A stretch of DNA of 64,000 bases, from the NCBI RefSeq assembly GCF_030433675.1, contig NZ_JAROCB010000002.1, positions 924,072 to 988,071 of the forward strand. Direction: 5' to 3'. Below, in pieces: positions 9,674-19,650 of the stretch (the first letter of the stretch is position 1; each line of letters begins with the position of its first letter). The notes under the pieces were generated by a model. The model saw only the letters and a list, made by a program, of their open reading frames with translations, was not told where the DNA came from and made no database searches. The DNA comes from Leifsonia virtsii. Its GTDB lineage: Bacteria; Actinomycetota; Actinomycetes; Actinomycetales; Microbacteriaceae. A program made the translations under genes and the position numbers.

Positions 9674-10015
9674 CTTTGTCGCTCCAAGGTAATAGCCGGT
9701 CAGGGCTAATTTCCCAAGGGCCTAAGTTACTCTCTTTTTGGATTTGCCCACATTTTGCCCACAGCAACGCCGAAGAATCTCAAGAAGCTCAAGTGTTTTG
9801 CGGCGGCGCGGCCGATCGTCACGGACACCGCTAAAGCATTTGCTGCGCCATGGCGAGCTCGTTCGCGGGCGTCTCGCGGGGCCGTCCATCTGTTCACGTC
9901 GCGATGTATCCCCTGGGGTCGGTCATCTCGAGGGGCCGTTGTCCGACCGGCTAGCGGGAGCCTCCGCCCACTGATGAGGGCGGCCGGAGAGTCAGGGATA
10001 ATTCGACATTGATAG
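9674..10015. other. Gene-free left end of the element
   Basis: About 340 bases between the tRNA and the AbiEii stop. It contains the paired TTTGCCCACA motif (9743-9763) and no convincing ORF. An opposite-strand reading into the tRNA is an antisense shadow. Confidence 0.6.
9743..9763 (+). repeat. Paired TTTGCCCACA motifs, left arm-site candidate
   Basis: Two copies begin at 9743 and 9754, 11 bp apart. The same pair with the same spacing occurs at 35868-35888 near the right end, and a diverged pair at 31084-31106. Same orientation and one-helical-turn phasing fit integrase arm-type binding sites, or remnants of integrase gene 3' ends. Confidence 0.6.
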
Positions 10016-10987
10016 TTAGTACAGCCCCGCGCCAGAGAGCCGCTCGCCTGGCAGTTCGCCGAGCAGCCGGAGCGCGAGTGGTCGATCTCTCTCGAGCGCA
10101 CGCGCGAGGGTCTTCTCGTCGTCGTCGAGGTCGGCCAGGAAGGCGAAGTAGTTCCGCAACGCTTCGCTGAGCTCGCTCGCAGTCGGGACCGGCACAGCCA
10201 GCGCTCCGATGTCCTCTTCGTCGAACTCGTCGTGACTGCGATCGCGGAGCCACAGGTCCGGATCGAACGGCGGCCCCTCGTGCCCAGGCTTCCAGAAGGT
10301 GTCCCCGGCGTGGACGCCGTTCGCGTCTACCCAGATCTTCAAGACGGCGAGGCGCCGCATGAGCGCGAGGTCCAGCTCGCCGGTCTCGGCCATGTTCGTC
10401 ATGACCCAGCGAAGGTCATACATGTCGCGGGCGGGAGTGGCGCGGTTGAGGCGGGCTATCTTCTCAGCGATGTTTTCCTCGAGACGCACCACCTGTAATT
10501 CGGGTAGGGCGGGTTCTCCGTATTGCTCGTGAATGGTAAGCGGGCGCCAGCCACGGCGGACCGGTGGGAGCCATGGTGGTGGATTCATATCGAGCTTGCT
10601 CTTGAGGTCTGTGTCGCCGCCGAAGTCGTGAGCGAAGGTGAGAGACCATTTCCCGCGGTGCTCAGTAGTTCCGTATCGGAACGGACCGACCTCGAGGCCC
10701 TCGATTGCGGTGAGCAGCCCAAGGAGGGCGTCGTCGGCTGTGGCGCCGATTTCCGAGGTTGAGAAGTCCAGGTCGAGCGAGAAGCGGCCGGCGTTGCCGG
10801 CGTAGAGCTTGCGTAGCGACGTTCCGCCCTTAAAGATAAGGGGCTCGAGGACTCCGATCCCGTGAAGATGACGCAGAAGGAGGTCCTGCGCGACGTCGAT
10901 GATGGCCGCGTCTCGCCCCTGCGCGCCAGCGCCAACCGGTGTGTGGCGGGCGATGTGTCCGGCCGTCAGTTTGAGCTCGACAGTCAC
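10016..10987 (-). CDS. abiEii: AbiEii-type nucleotidyltransferase toxin, 323 aa
   Basis: Toxin of a type IV toxin-antitoxin/abortive-infection pair. Family members are nucleotidyltransferases (some modify tRNA acceptor ends) that arrest growth on phage infection. The polymerase-beta-like signature is LIFKGGTSLRKLY followed by RFSLDLDFS, i.e. GGTSL plus the DxD metal motif. A helical C-terminus follows. It overlaps the antitoxin gene by 4 bases (ATGA-type), with antitoxin first, as is usual for AbiE. Located directly inside the left element end. Confidence 0.9.
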   Translation of the reverse strand: MTVELKLTAGHIARHTPVGAGAQGRDAAIIDVAQDLLLRHLHGIGVLEPLIFKGGTSLRKLYAGNAGRFSLDLDFSTSEIGATADDALLGLLTAIEGLEVGPFRYGTTEHRGKWSLTFAHDFGGDTDLKSKLDMNPPPWLPPVRRGWRPLTIHEQYGEPALPELQVVRLEENIAEKIARLNRATPARDMYDLRWVMTNMAETGELDLALMRRLAVLKIWVDANGVHAGDTFWKPGHEGPPFDPDLWLRDRSHDEFDEEDIGALAVPVPTASELSEALRNYFAFLADLDDDEKTLARALERDRPLALRLLGELPGERLSGAGLY

Positions 10988-11778
10988 GAGACGCGGAGCC
11001 CCTTCGGGTCGAAGGGCAAGATCGTGTCCGCGACCTGCCAGTTAGAGTCGTGGCGACGGAGCTTTCCGCGAGGACCGAACCAGGTCTTGGTAGACGGGCG
11101 CACCTGATCATGAATCTGGTGGGCGAGGTCGGGACGCAGCCCTTGAAGAAGGTAGCCGGTACGCATCCAAACCGACGAGGGCCTGTCGGCAAGCTCCGTG
11201 CGGAGCGCGCCCAGATCGAGCCCGTTTGTGAGATCGGGAAGCCATTCGAGCGCACTGCTCCAGGAGCGGACCGCGGCGGGCCGTGTGCTCATGTGGACGA
11301 CGATGCTCTCAGCAGCAAGCACCGGAACCCCACGCAGACGCGCGTAGGCCAGGGAGGGCGCGAACACGCTTCCGGAGAGAGCTGAGGGAAGCTGTCGGGC
11401 GAGTTCGGCGGTCGCAGCCGCGACCTCGGGATGTAGGGGCACTCGGTCCGCGGCGCCATGCGCCCATGCGGCAGCTTGGAATGTAAGTGCGACCTGAGCA
11501 TCGGGGCGGCTCGCGAGAAAGGCTTTAAGAGGGGTCGCCGGGTCGTTACGTGAGTATGGCCCCGCAACGGCGGCGGGTGCGAACTCCCAGACGCCGCGGC
11601 GCCCTGTTGGAAGCAGCCAGCCGCGGTCGCGCAGGCGCGAGGCAACCACTTTCGCCGGAGTCTTCAGCCCATGCCGGATGACAAGTTCGGACAGATGGTC
11701 GCTGGTGACCATCGGGGTCTGATCGAGTTCGAGGTCTTCGAGGATGCCACTCAAACCAGGAGGAATGGATCGTGTCAA
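10984..11778 (-). CDS. abiEi: AbiEi-type antitoxin/transcriptional autorepressor, 264 aa
   Basis: Antitoxin partner of AbiEii. It has an N-terminal winged-helix region (about 10-80: VTSDHLSELVIRHGLKTPAK, RGWLLPTGRRGVWEF) and a C-terminal AbiEi-like domain. Family members bind inverted repeats in their own promoter. The start is a TTG at 11778 (TTGACACGATCC) that itself lies in a GTGTCAAA half-site. The palindrome at 11821-11848 fits autoregulation. The DNA is clearly less GC-rich than the chromosomal genes. Confidence 0.85.
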   Translation of the reverse strand: MTRSIPPGLSGILEDLELDQTPMVTSDHLSELVIRHGLKTPAKVVASRLRDRGWLLPTGRRGVWEFAPAAVAGPYSRNDPATPLKAFLASRPDAQVALTFQAAAWAHGAADRVPLHPEVAAATAELARQLPSALSGSVFAPSLAYARLRGVPVLAAESIVVHMSTRPAAVRSWSSALEWLPDLTNGLDLGALRTELADRPSSVWMRTGYLLQGLRPDLAHQIHDQVRPSTKTWFGPRGKLRRHDSNWQVADTILPFDPKGLRVS

Positions 11779-11801
11779 AACGTCCTTCTTGGTATCGTAT
11801 T

Positions 11802-11878
11802 TGGTTACTTACCTTTTTATTTTGACACCATTTCCGATCGGTGTCAAAGATGGTGGAAAGTTACAGAATTAGTAACCA
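11802..11878. promoter_or_regulatory. AbiE operator region with two inverted repeats
   Basis: TTTGACACC (11821-11829) and GGTGTCAAA (11840-11848) form a perfect 9-bp inverted repeat with a 10-base spacer. An additional GTGTCAAAA half-site is at 11772-11780. An outer pair TGGTTACT (11802-11809)/AGTAACCA (11871-11878) brackets it. AbiEi proteins are known to act on such promoter repeats, so this is the likely operator. Confidence 0.7.
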
Positions 11879-12187
11879 TTACACATGTACGACACCGCGC
11901 CGAACCCTACACCGCAGCCACTCAGAGATGGGAGGAGCATCGCTTGCGCTTTCGAACGTCATGCTTCTCGTAGTCGCCCTCCTTAGATGACCCCGATCGC
12001 ATGGGTGCTATTCGTCGAAAACACGCCCTGCAGGGCGGCCAAACTGCTGGAGCGGAGCACCGAGCTTGGGTGACCTTCGTTGGTGCTTGCCAGCTAGATC
12101 GTGGCGCGGTCGTGCACACCGGTGATCGCGATAGGTTCGGCGTGACGAGTGCGCACTGACGGACTCCGAGCAGAAGGGGCTGAAAAA

Positions 12188-15100
12188 GTGAAAGCCAGCG
12201 GGCTTGCGAAGGCTCACCGTGGGTACCAGTATCAGGACCTGATCGCGGCGCTCGCACTTGTGGACGCCCTACTTCAGCGCACCGTCGACACGATCATCGA
12301 TCGGAAGCTATTCGCCGGGGATCTCTTCGACGACTTGACGATTACGAGCTCGAGCGGTCGTCAGAGACTTCAACTCAAGCATTCCGCCGGCCCGAACACC
12401 GAACTCAATCTGACGACCTTCACAGGGAACTCTCGAGGCATCCGAATCGACCTCGTTATCTCCTCCGTGCTCCAAGACCGTGCGACCTTCCCTCAGGAAG
12501 CCGACGCGACGCTATACCGACTCGTGTTCACTGAGGCGCTCTCCAGCTCGGGCGAGCTCGCCGGCCTCCTTCGCCCTGCCACGTTGAGCCACAGCTCTCC
12601 GCTTGTGGGACTCTCGAACACCACTCGACGCTTCGATCCGACTCGGCTCTGGCAGATGAAAGCACAGAAAGCAGAGGGCGGGAGTCTCGGGAGCGTCCTG
12701 TCTGGTCTCCCGTCTCTCACGGAAGACGACCTCCATTGGGTGTGCGATCACCTACTCGTCGAAACCTCGGCTCTCGAATTCAGCGGTGACTTAACTGCAC
12801 CTGGACCCGCCGAGGAGCTGCTTTTGGATCGCGTTCGTGATGAGGTCGGCGCCGGCTCATATCCGAATGCAGACCTCACCCCTGTCGATGTAGCTGCGCA
12901 GCTGATCATGGCGGCAGTCTCGGCGCGCACGGGCCTCGACGACACGACCGCCGCGACCCTCATTCGGCGGACTAGGCTCCGTACGGACTTCGGCGCTGTA
13001 ACCGCCGCGACCCCAGTCACGCCCGGACGAGAAGTCGGCCGTCACATGCTCGTCACCGACTTGGTCGGCAAGATAAAATCGCGAAGCTCGTCCGGGGGCG
13101 TGCTCGTTATTGTTGGACCGCCCGGCCAGGGAAAGTCCTGGGTCAGTGACCAGGTCGGTGAACGCCTCGAGGCGGAGGGATGGCTCGTCGCTGAGCACTA
13201 TTGCTTCCTCGGGGAAGCCGACCTCGAGCGCGACGATCGTGTTCTCTTGGATGCCATCTTCGGTAGCCTGATCGCTCGGCTGGCTGACCGTGATGGGAAG
13301 TTAATTCTCGAGAATTTTCCGCGGTTCGCCGCCGATCGCAACACTCTCCAACAGTCGCTTCGTACCGCGACTCGCGACGGCAAACGCAAAGTAGCCCTTG
13401 TTGTCGACGGCCTTGATCACATTTCCCGTGTGATGCGGACCCACCGGTCGAGCAATCCGTCACTGGTGGTTTGCGAGGCGCTCGCGCAGTTGGAACTGCC
13501 CGAGAACGTCGTTCTCGTCGTACTCAGTCAGCCCGGCGAACATCTCGCACCGTTCACGGAGGCGGAGCGGTCGGAACTTCCTGGAATGACGCGCGCTGAG
13601 CTCGACGAACTGAGCAACCTTCTCCTGGGGGAGACGACGGAAGGGGAGACGGAGCAAGGGCACTACCTTGACGAACTCGACGCCCGTTCGGGCGGCAATG
13701 CGCTGTACGCGACCTACCTGGTATTCGAAGCATCCCGCCGCGACGTAGGCCGGTACCCGACCCGCGCCGACCTGATCTCCGCCCTTCCCCCATTCGATGG
13801 AACGTTGAAGAACTACTACGAGTACCTGTATGCGGAAATGGATGCTGAGGGCTGGGTCGTAGCCGAAGAACTCGCTGTCGCTAACTTCGCGATGACGCGA
13901 GAAGAGCTCGAGCAGCTGCGAAACCCCTCTCGTGTGGAGAACGCGCTCCGGGTTATGGCGCCGGTGCTCAGAGTGCAGGTCAGCTCGGGCATCAGGTTCT
14001 ACCACGAGTCGTTCGGTCGGTTCGTCCGAGAGCGTCTTGCCGAGCATCCCGCTGAGGTAAGTGCGCTGCTTGAGACGATCAGCACCTGGCTCATGAAGCG
14101 GGGCATCTTCGAGGACTCTCGGGCGTATCGCTGGTTGCTCCCGACGCTAGCCGAGCAGGAGCGACACGATGAGCTGGTCGCGTTGATCGACGACGCCTTT
14201 GTCGAAACCTCGATCGCGAACGCCTTTTCGGCCCGAGCTATCAACGCCAATCTTGCACGTGCGTCGGAATCGGCAGCGATCCTCATGGACTGGCCTGGAC
14301 TTGTTCGCCTGATCCAGATGGCTGCCGCCGTGAATACATACGATTTCGATCGTTTCGAGACGCTCGTCGATTTCTCTGATGTGCAGGCGGCATTCATTGA
14401 TCCTCAGCACATCGCCGATCGGCTCAGCGACGGCGATCGTCTGGTCGTGAGCGGGAGGCAGGGCTTGCTGCGCTGCGCGGCGCTCGACGCAGCTGGCGCT
14501 GTCGCGCCTTGGACAGATTGCTTGTCGGCCTTCGAACGCGACGACCACAACGTCCGCCGCGGTGGTGCGGATGACCAGCAGGTTGGCCTGGCTTTGCTCC
14601 GAGGACGTCTCCGACTTGCAACGCCGGATCATTCCGTTGACGGGCTCAAGTGGAAAGCCATCGCAAAGTTCGTCGACAGTATCGGGGCGCCTGTATCGGG
14701 AGTGGTCGACGTGATCAGCGATGTCGTCGGGCTCGAACAGATCCCGGCCCTCGCAAAGCACTCGAAGGATGGCACGCGTCTGCTCATCGAGCTCGCACAG
14801 CGACTCCCTGAGTATCGCGAGATGGCTTTGGAGCGACTTCGCACCACGCCCCAAGAGAGTACCGGGTTGGCCAACATTGCGCTGGCCTTCGGCTTGAATC
14901 CAACGGAGATGTGGCCAGAGATCTCTAAGCTCCGGGATCACCTCCTTATGCTCACGAGGACAGTCATTGGCGGTACATCAGCTTCGCAACTCGACCATCT
15001 GGACCGTTGGTTGGACTCCTGCGCGTACGCCGCACGACTCGATCCTGTAGGACTCGCAACCGCCGAGGCGCTCGTGGGCGGCGATGGTTGGTACCGATGC

Positions 15101-18100
15101 TGGCTTGAGTTCGCCATCGCCCTAGTCAGAGCCGAGTGCGAGGAACCCACCTTGCGTGGCGGCCTTGCGTTGGACGCGATTCGGATCCTCGAAAACGAGA
15201 CAAATCCGTTCAAGGGAAAACCGCGGGCCACCGACCTTTATTCAGCACATGAGACGATCGCTGCAACGATAACTCGAGCGCTCCACCTCGTCGACGCAGA
15301 CCAGTTGGCTGACGCGCTCGACATCCTCGGTCGTGTGAGCAACTTCACCACCACGATTGGAATGGGATTCCAGGGCGGCCCGCTACTCCCTGAAGTTCTT
15401 GCGAGCATCGCTGAGAACGTCTCGCCCGAGAATGGGCGCAGTATTCTGCGATCCCACCTTTTGAAGGCGGTCGCCGACGTCGGTGCGGACGTCATGTATC
15501 CCGAAGTAGCCGTCTACCACCTCCGTCTGGCACGCCTTGAGTTGCGAGACGGCGCGAAGGACGCGGCGGCAGAGCACTGGAATCGAGCGTTGTCTCTCTT
15601 GACCGCGTATGGATCGCACAAAGATCCGACAGTCTACGAGCTGACCGAACCGCTCGAGGGCTTGATCGAGATAGACCTATCGGCGGTGCGGGAATTCATC
15701 CAGCGACTTCAGCCCATTACTCTCGCTGTCGAGCATCACACCGACGGCCGTGGCACCAGCCGGACGCATGCGGACTGGTGGAAGGAAGTGGCGCGCGCCG
15801 ACCCCACATGGCTAATCGACCTGGCGCTGCCTGAACTCGCTGACCACGTCAACTCATCACACTGGGCTCTACATCGCGCGGTGGAGGAAGTATGGACATT
15901 CCACCACGGCAAGGCTGACCCGCGAATCTCAGCGGCCGTTCGAGTCGCGGTTGAGACACCACTCATCGACGCGGACCCGGCCGACCTCTCGAGGTACCTC
16001 GAAAGCAAGCTTTTTGACGAGCCTGGTGGTCCGGATCTCCTCAGGGCGATTCTGGCGCGATTCGACGAGCGCGCCACAACGTCGGTCTACACCAACGGCC
16101 AGCAGATCCTCGACGCGAGCGAGAGACTGGTTGGTCGAGCTAACGACGCTGTCGCTGGGACCCCGCTCCCTCGGGTATCTAAGGTCCGGCCACAACTTCC
16201 CGCGAAGAACAAGGACGACCGATGGGGTATGGAGTCTCGGTATCAGAGCGAGGCAATGATTGTTGACTGGTCGCGCTCGCAGCCTTCTGCTCCCGGCCTG
16301 CCGGGCGTGTACGAGATCATTCAGACCATCCGACATCGCCGCCGCGACTCCGATGGCAGCGGGCTCGGACCGGACGGATTTGAAAACGCGCTCGGGTTCA
16401 GGCTTCTGGAGCTCGATGAGACAGGGCGCGGGGGTGATGCCGAACAAGCCGTATTCGAGTTGGCCGACGCTCTACCGTTTGGCGAGAGTCCGGTGCTACT
16501 GACGTACCTCTGCGAGGGGTTTCAGAGATATGGTCGAGCCAGGCTCGCCGCCACGACAGGCGTCCTCGTCTGGACCCGCACGCGGCAGCGGGGCGGGTGG
16601 GGAGCGTTCGGAGCCGAAGCGAACCTGGAGTACCTCGCAGGCGCGTTCGCGGTGGATGCAACCGTCGCCAGTGAGGTTCTCGGTCGGGAAGCGGCGCGCA
16701 CCGCGATCACATCAGATTCGTCGGGGATTTCGCAGGCCCTTATCCAGGCAGCGAAAGCCGGCGCACTCCCATGGTCCGATGGGCCGCGGGACGCTGCCAT
16801 CCAGTGTTGGTCAGCGGCATGCGACGTAATCGATCGGCGGACGCCGCGGTTCCCGCCATCCGATGTCCCTGAGTTCCCATACGTGCCCAGCGTCGACGTC
16901 GAGATTTCTCAAGCTGAACTAGATCGCTGTGTCGCGGCTGTCGCACTCGCACGAGTGTGCGCATCGAGTCGGGAAGGTAAACGCCGAGCACTAATCGCCC
17001 TCGGCGATCTGCTTGAGTTCCGGCCAGAATCGATTGTCCGCGATCTGGACCAGATCGTCGGACGGCTGAGCGACCCCATCACGCAACATGCCGTGCTGTC
17101 GGCTGCGCTCGCGATAAGCGGGGTCCCCGACAAGCTGCAACGTGGTCTTGCGGAGACTGCTGGGTCTGAGCTCTTGGACATCCGGAGCGTCGCTCGCGGG
17201 CACCTCGAAGTTCTTCCCGAACTCCCGGCGAGTAGCCCTCCGCCGGAGCTGCTCGCAGCGCTCCGCGACGCCGATTCTTATCCGACACCGAGCCGGGAGG
17301 CGCAGGAACTCGTAGGACAGTTCCTCGCTCACCGCATCGCAGAAACTGAATGGCTCATGCCTGAGTTGGCGGACGCCATCCTGGCTCGGTTGTCCGACAA
17401 AAACATCTCTGCGGCCATAAAGAAGCGGGTCACGTCTCAGCTCGAGGCTTCGGCGAGTCGTTCTCGCTTGCGATGGCCGGATGCCATCCTGTCCCATGAG
17501 GAAGAGGCCGAGCGCCAATTCCAGTCTCTGGCGGGATCGGCGCGGATGGCGCGCATCGTGGTAGGAGACCCCATCCCGGACCCCGCCAATTGGGAGAGAC
17601 TGGTCGGGATGAGCCTGGAACCCGACGCTCAAACTGCTTTGGCCATCGAGGCCGTTCGCATCCCGCGACCTGATATCCAAGCCGCTCCCGATCCCTCCGA
17701 CCCCGGCTGGGGTGACGACGTCTACGGGGAACGTAATACGATCCGATCAAATGGTGATCTCGCGGATCTCAAGATTGACGGATGGATCTGTCTCGGACTG
17801 ATCGAGCGACGAGAGTACGAAAGTGTGCGCCCTGACAAGGGCAGCCGAACGAGTTTGACGATTGCCGGCGTCCACGCCGGGGAGCCCGACTTCGGCAACA
17901 TTCCTCTCGCGGCAGGAAGCATTCGATGGTGGCAAGACTCTGGGCGAGGGGGCCTTCTCTCTCCCGAACCGTTCCCGCTGGTAGCGATGACGGAGGACGG
18001 TCCGGGCCCGAATGGGCTCGGCGCACCTCGCTTCATACTCGCCCCGACCCCCGCCCTGCGCGGCGCGCTCGACCTTCGGGCGGCCGACCCCGAATTCGCG

Positions 18101-18325
18101 ATGGCAGACGGGTCGGGTGAAGTCGCCGCTCGGCTGGTCGTGTGGCGCGCCGAGTACGAGGTCAGCGACTACGAACTCACGTACCCTCGCATTCAAGGCC
18201 AAGCTCTCCTAGTCCGACCCGATCGAATGGCGAAGCTCGCAGAGTCGATGCCGTTCGATCTGACTTCTGTGATGATCCGAACGCTTTTTGCTCAGAACGA
18301 TGCCGATATCGAGCCCGACGAATGA
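12188..18325 (+). CDS. Giant Cap4-like nuclease / STAND NTPase defence protein, ~2045 aa
   Basis: Predicted antiphage sensor-effector. The N-terminus (about 8-110) reads AHRGYQYQDLIAALALVDAL, then DDLTIT and LQLKHS. That D...QxK pattern fits the DUF4297/Cap4 dsDNA-nuclease domain. An NTPase follows with Walker A VIVGPPGQGKSWV (about 305) and Walker B ALVVDGLDHI (about 402). The remaining ~1500 residues are helical repeat-like, as in Avs-type STAND sensors. GTG 12188 is chosen because the domain starts at once and an AAGGGG site lies upstream; ATG 12149 is in frame. Specificity is unknown. Confidence 0.75.
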   Translation: MKASGLAKAHRGYQYQDLIAALALVDALLQRTVDTIIDRKLFAGDLFDDLTITSSSGRQRLQLKHSAGPNTELNLTTFTGNSRGIRIDLVISSVLQDRATFPQEADATLYRLVFTEALSSSGELAGLLRPATLSHSSPLVGLSNTTRRFDPTRLWQMKAQKAEGGSLGSVLSGLPSLTEDDLHWVCDHLLVETSALEFSGDLTAPGPAEELLLDRVRDEVGAGSYPNADLTPVDVAAQLIMAAVSARTGLDDTTAATLIRRTRLRTDFGAVTAATPVTPGREVGRHMLVTDLVGKIKSRSSSGGVLVIVGPPGQGKSWVSDQVGERLEAEGWLVAEHYCFLGEADLERDDRVLLDAIFGSLIARLADRDGKLILENFPRFAADRNTLQQSLRTATRDGKRKVALVVDGLDHISRVMRTHRSSNPSLVVCEALAQLELPENVVLVVLSQPGEHLAPFTEAERSELPGMTRAELDELSNLLLGETTEGETEQGHYLDELDARSGGNALYATYLVFEASRRDVGRYPTRADLISALPPFDGTLKNYYEYLYAEMDAEGWVVAEELAVANFAMTREELEQLRNPSRVENALRVMAPVLRVQVSSGIRFYHESFGRFVRERLAEHPAEVSALLETISTWLMKRGIFEDSRAYRWLLPTLAEQERHDELVALIDDAFVETSIANAFSARAINANLARASESAAILMDWPGLVRLIQMAAAVNTYDFDRFETLVDFSDVQAAFIDPQHIADRLSDGDRLVVSGRQGLLRCAALDAAGAVAPWTDCLSAFERDDHNVRRGGADDQQVGLALLRGRLRLATPDHSVDGLKWKAIAKFVDSIGAPVSGVVDVISDVVGLEQIPALAKHSKDGTRLLIELAQRLPEYREMALERLRTTPQESTGLANIALAFGLNPTEMWPEISKLRDHLLMLTRTVIGGTSASQLDHLDRWLDSCAYAARLDPVGLATAEALVGGDGWYRCWLEFAIALVRAECEEPTLRGGLALDAIRILENETNPFKGKPRATDLYSAHETIAATITRALHLVDADQLADALDILGRVSNFTTTIGMGFQGGPLLPEVLASIAENVSPENGRSILRSHLLKAVADVGADVMYPEVAVYHLRLARLELRDGAKDAAAEHWNRALSLLTAYGSHKDPTVYELTEPLEGLIEIDLSAVREFIQRLQPITLAVEHHTDGRGTSRTHADWWKEVARADPTWLIDLALPELADHVNSSHWALHRAVEEVWTFHHGKADPRISAAVRVAVETPLIDADPADLSRYLESKLFDEPGGPDLLRAILARFDERATTSVYTNGQQILDASERLVGRANDAVAGTPLPRVSKVRPQLPAKNKDDRWGMESRYQSEAMIVDWSRSQPSAPGLPGVYEIIQTIRHRRRDSDGSGLGPDGFENALGFRLLELDETGRGGDAEQAVFELADALPFGESPVLLTYLCEGFQRYGRARLAATTGVLVWTRTRQRGGWGAFGAEANLEYLAGAFAVDATVASEVLGREAARTAITSDSSGISQALIQAAKAGALPWSDGPRDAAIQCWSAACDVIDRRTPRFPPSDVPEFPYVPSVDVEISQAELDRCVAAVALARVCASSREGKRRALIALGDLLEFRPESIVRDLDQIVGRLSDPITQHAVLSAALAISGVPDKLQRGLAETAGSELLDIRSVARGHLEVLPELPASSPPPELLAALRDADSYPTPSREAQELVGQFLAHRIAETEWLMPELADAILARLSDKNISAAIKKRVTSQLEASASRSRLRWPDAILSHEEEAERQFQSLAGSARMARIVVGDPIPDPANWERLVGMSLEPDAQTALAIEAVRIPRPDIQAAPDPSDPGWGDDVYGERNTIRSNGDLADLKIDGWICLGLIERREYESVRPDKGSRTSLTIAGVHAGEPDFGNIPLAAGSIRWWQDSGRGGLLSPEPFPLVAMTEDGPGPNGLGAPRFILAPTPALRGALDLRAADPEFAMADGSGEVAARLVVWRAEYEVSDYELTYPRIQGQALLVRPDRMAKLAESMPFDLTSVMIRTLFAQNDADIEPDE

Positions 18326-18405
18326 CCCAGCCCACATCTTGGATCTCGGCGTGCAGTGCGCACCAACTGTCGGCGGGGCCGGGGTCGCACAGATGAATGG
18401 CAGGT

Positions 18406-19569
18406 TCAGTTACTCCACGACGTTCCGCCGCTCTCCGACAGCACTCGCTCGTTGAGCCGATCTGCGACGGACCCGAGATCGTCTTCGAAGAGGTCCGCAT
18501 ATGTGTCCAACGTCATTGCAGCTGACTTGTGTCCGAGCATTCGCTGGAGGGCTTTGACGTTGGCGCCGGCACTCACGGCCAGGCTGGCGGCACTGTGTTT
18601 GAGGTCGTGCGGGGTCATGTGCTCGAGCCCAGCATCGCGGAGCGCACTGAGCCACCAGGATTGCCGGTTCCAGGCAGTGTCGGGCCGGGCGAGGTAGCCG
18701 CCAGCGCGCGCCGGGAACACGAGATCGCCGCCCTTCTTCCCATCGATGAGCGCTTCTAGGCGGGGCGCGAGGAAGGAAGGGAACGGTACAGAGCGAGCTT
18801 CCCAGCTCTTCGGTGGCCCGACGTGGATGAGCCCGTCTACTTCTGTCGCGGTCTGGTGGATGGCCAGACGGCAACGGTCGAGGTCGATGTCGTTCACGGT
18901 GAGGGCGACGGCTTCGCCCCACCGGATGCCGGTGTAGGCCAGCGTCAACACGAGGACGCTTCGCTTGTCATCGGGCACCGCTCGAGCGAAGCGGAAGACC
19001 TCCTCGTTGGTGAGATACCGGCGACGCTTCTTGGTTCCCTTGCGTGGAAGGTTGCTCGCGCCCCGAGCCGGGTTCGCTGCAATCCTGCCATCACGTACCG
19101 CAACATCGAGAATCCCGGCGAGGATCCCCACCGCGCGCAGGACGACGCCGGCCGATCTGGGCTTGCCGCCGTTGCCCACGCGGACCCGCACAGTGACCGC
19201 TTTGCCCTGGCTCAGTTCTCGGATCCATTTCTCGACCGCGGAGGGGCGAATCGCGCCGATCGGCGTCGCCGCCCAGCGCGGCTCGACGTAGACGCGCCAG
19301 GCGATGCGGATGGGGGAGAAGCTAGAGGGTTTTAGGGCTTGCTCCTTGTTGGCGAGCCATTCCTCGGCGAGCTCACCGACGGTGATCCTGGATTGAGATG
19401 CCTCGAAGTAGGTCCCCTTCATCATCGCTACTTCGACCGTCGCGTTATAGAGCTCGGCTTCGCGTTTGGTGCGGAACCCGCGCTTCTCGCGTTGCTGGTG
19501 TTCGGGGTCGCGCCAGCGCACGCGATAGCGCCGGCCTTTGGCCGACTCGTAAGCGTCGATGCTTCCCAC
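18406..19569 (-). CDS. Tyrosine recombinase/integrase, 387 aa
   Basis: Site-specific recombinase likely responsible for integration at tRNA-Arg. An N-terminal AMPc-like/arm-binding region starts MGSIDAYESAKGRRYRVRWR. SAM-like core-binding (WLANKEQALKPSSFSPIRI) is followed by the catalytic domain: Arg in YTGIRWGEAVALT, HDLKHSAASL, GHKSAAMTL and Tyr in LDTYADLFEDDL. The second catalytic Arg position (HxxR) is Lys here, as seen in many actinobacterial phage-type integrases. It sits mid-element rather than beside an att site, which is unusual. Confidence 0.92.
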   Translation of the reverse strand: MGSIDAYESAKGRRYRVRWRDPEHQQREKRGFRTKREAELYNATVEVAMMKGTYFEASQSRITVGELAEEWLANKEQALKPSSFSPIRIAWRVYVEPRWAATPIGAIRPSAVEKWIRELSQGKAVTVRVRVGNGGKPRSAGVVLRAVGILAGILDVAVRDGRIAANPARGASNLPRKGTKKRRRYLTNEEVFRFARAVPDDKRSVLVLTLAYTGIRWGEAVALTVNDIDLDRCRLAIHQTATEVDGLIHVGPPKSWEARSVPFPSFLAPRLEALIDGKKGGDLVFPARAGGYLARPDTAWNRQSWWLSALRDAGLEHMTPHDLKHSAASLAVSAGANVKALQRMLGHKSAAMTLDTYADLFEDDLGSVADRLNERVLSESGGTSWSN

Positions 19570-19650
19570 TCGCAGAACCTAACTCTCGCCACCGACGACG
19601 CCGCGCGGCGCTATCCAGGAACTCCAGGTTCGACGGCTATCTGAGGATGG

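Noticed and set aside
9585..9767. Antisense ORF over the tRNA-Arg gene
   Set aside because: It is a reading of the tRNA and attachment region on the opposite strand, a common false ORF.
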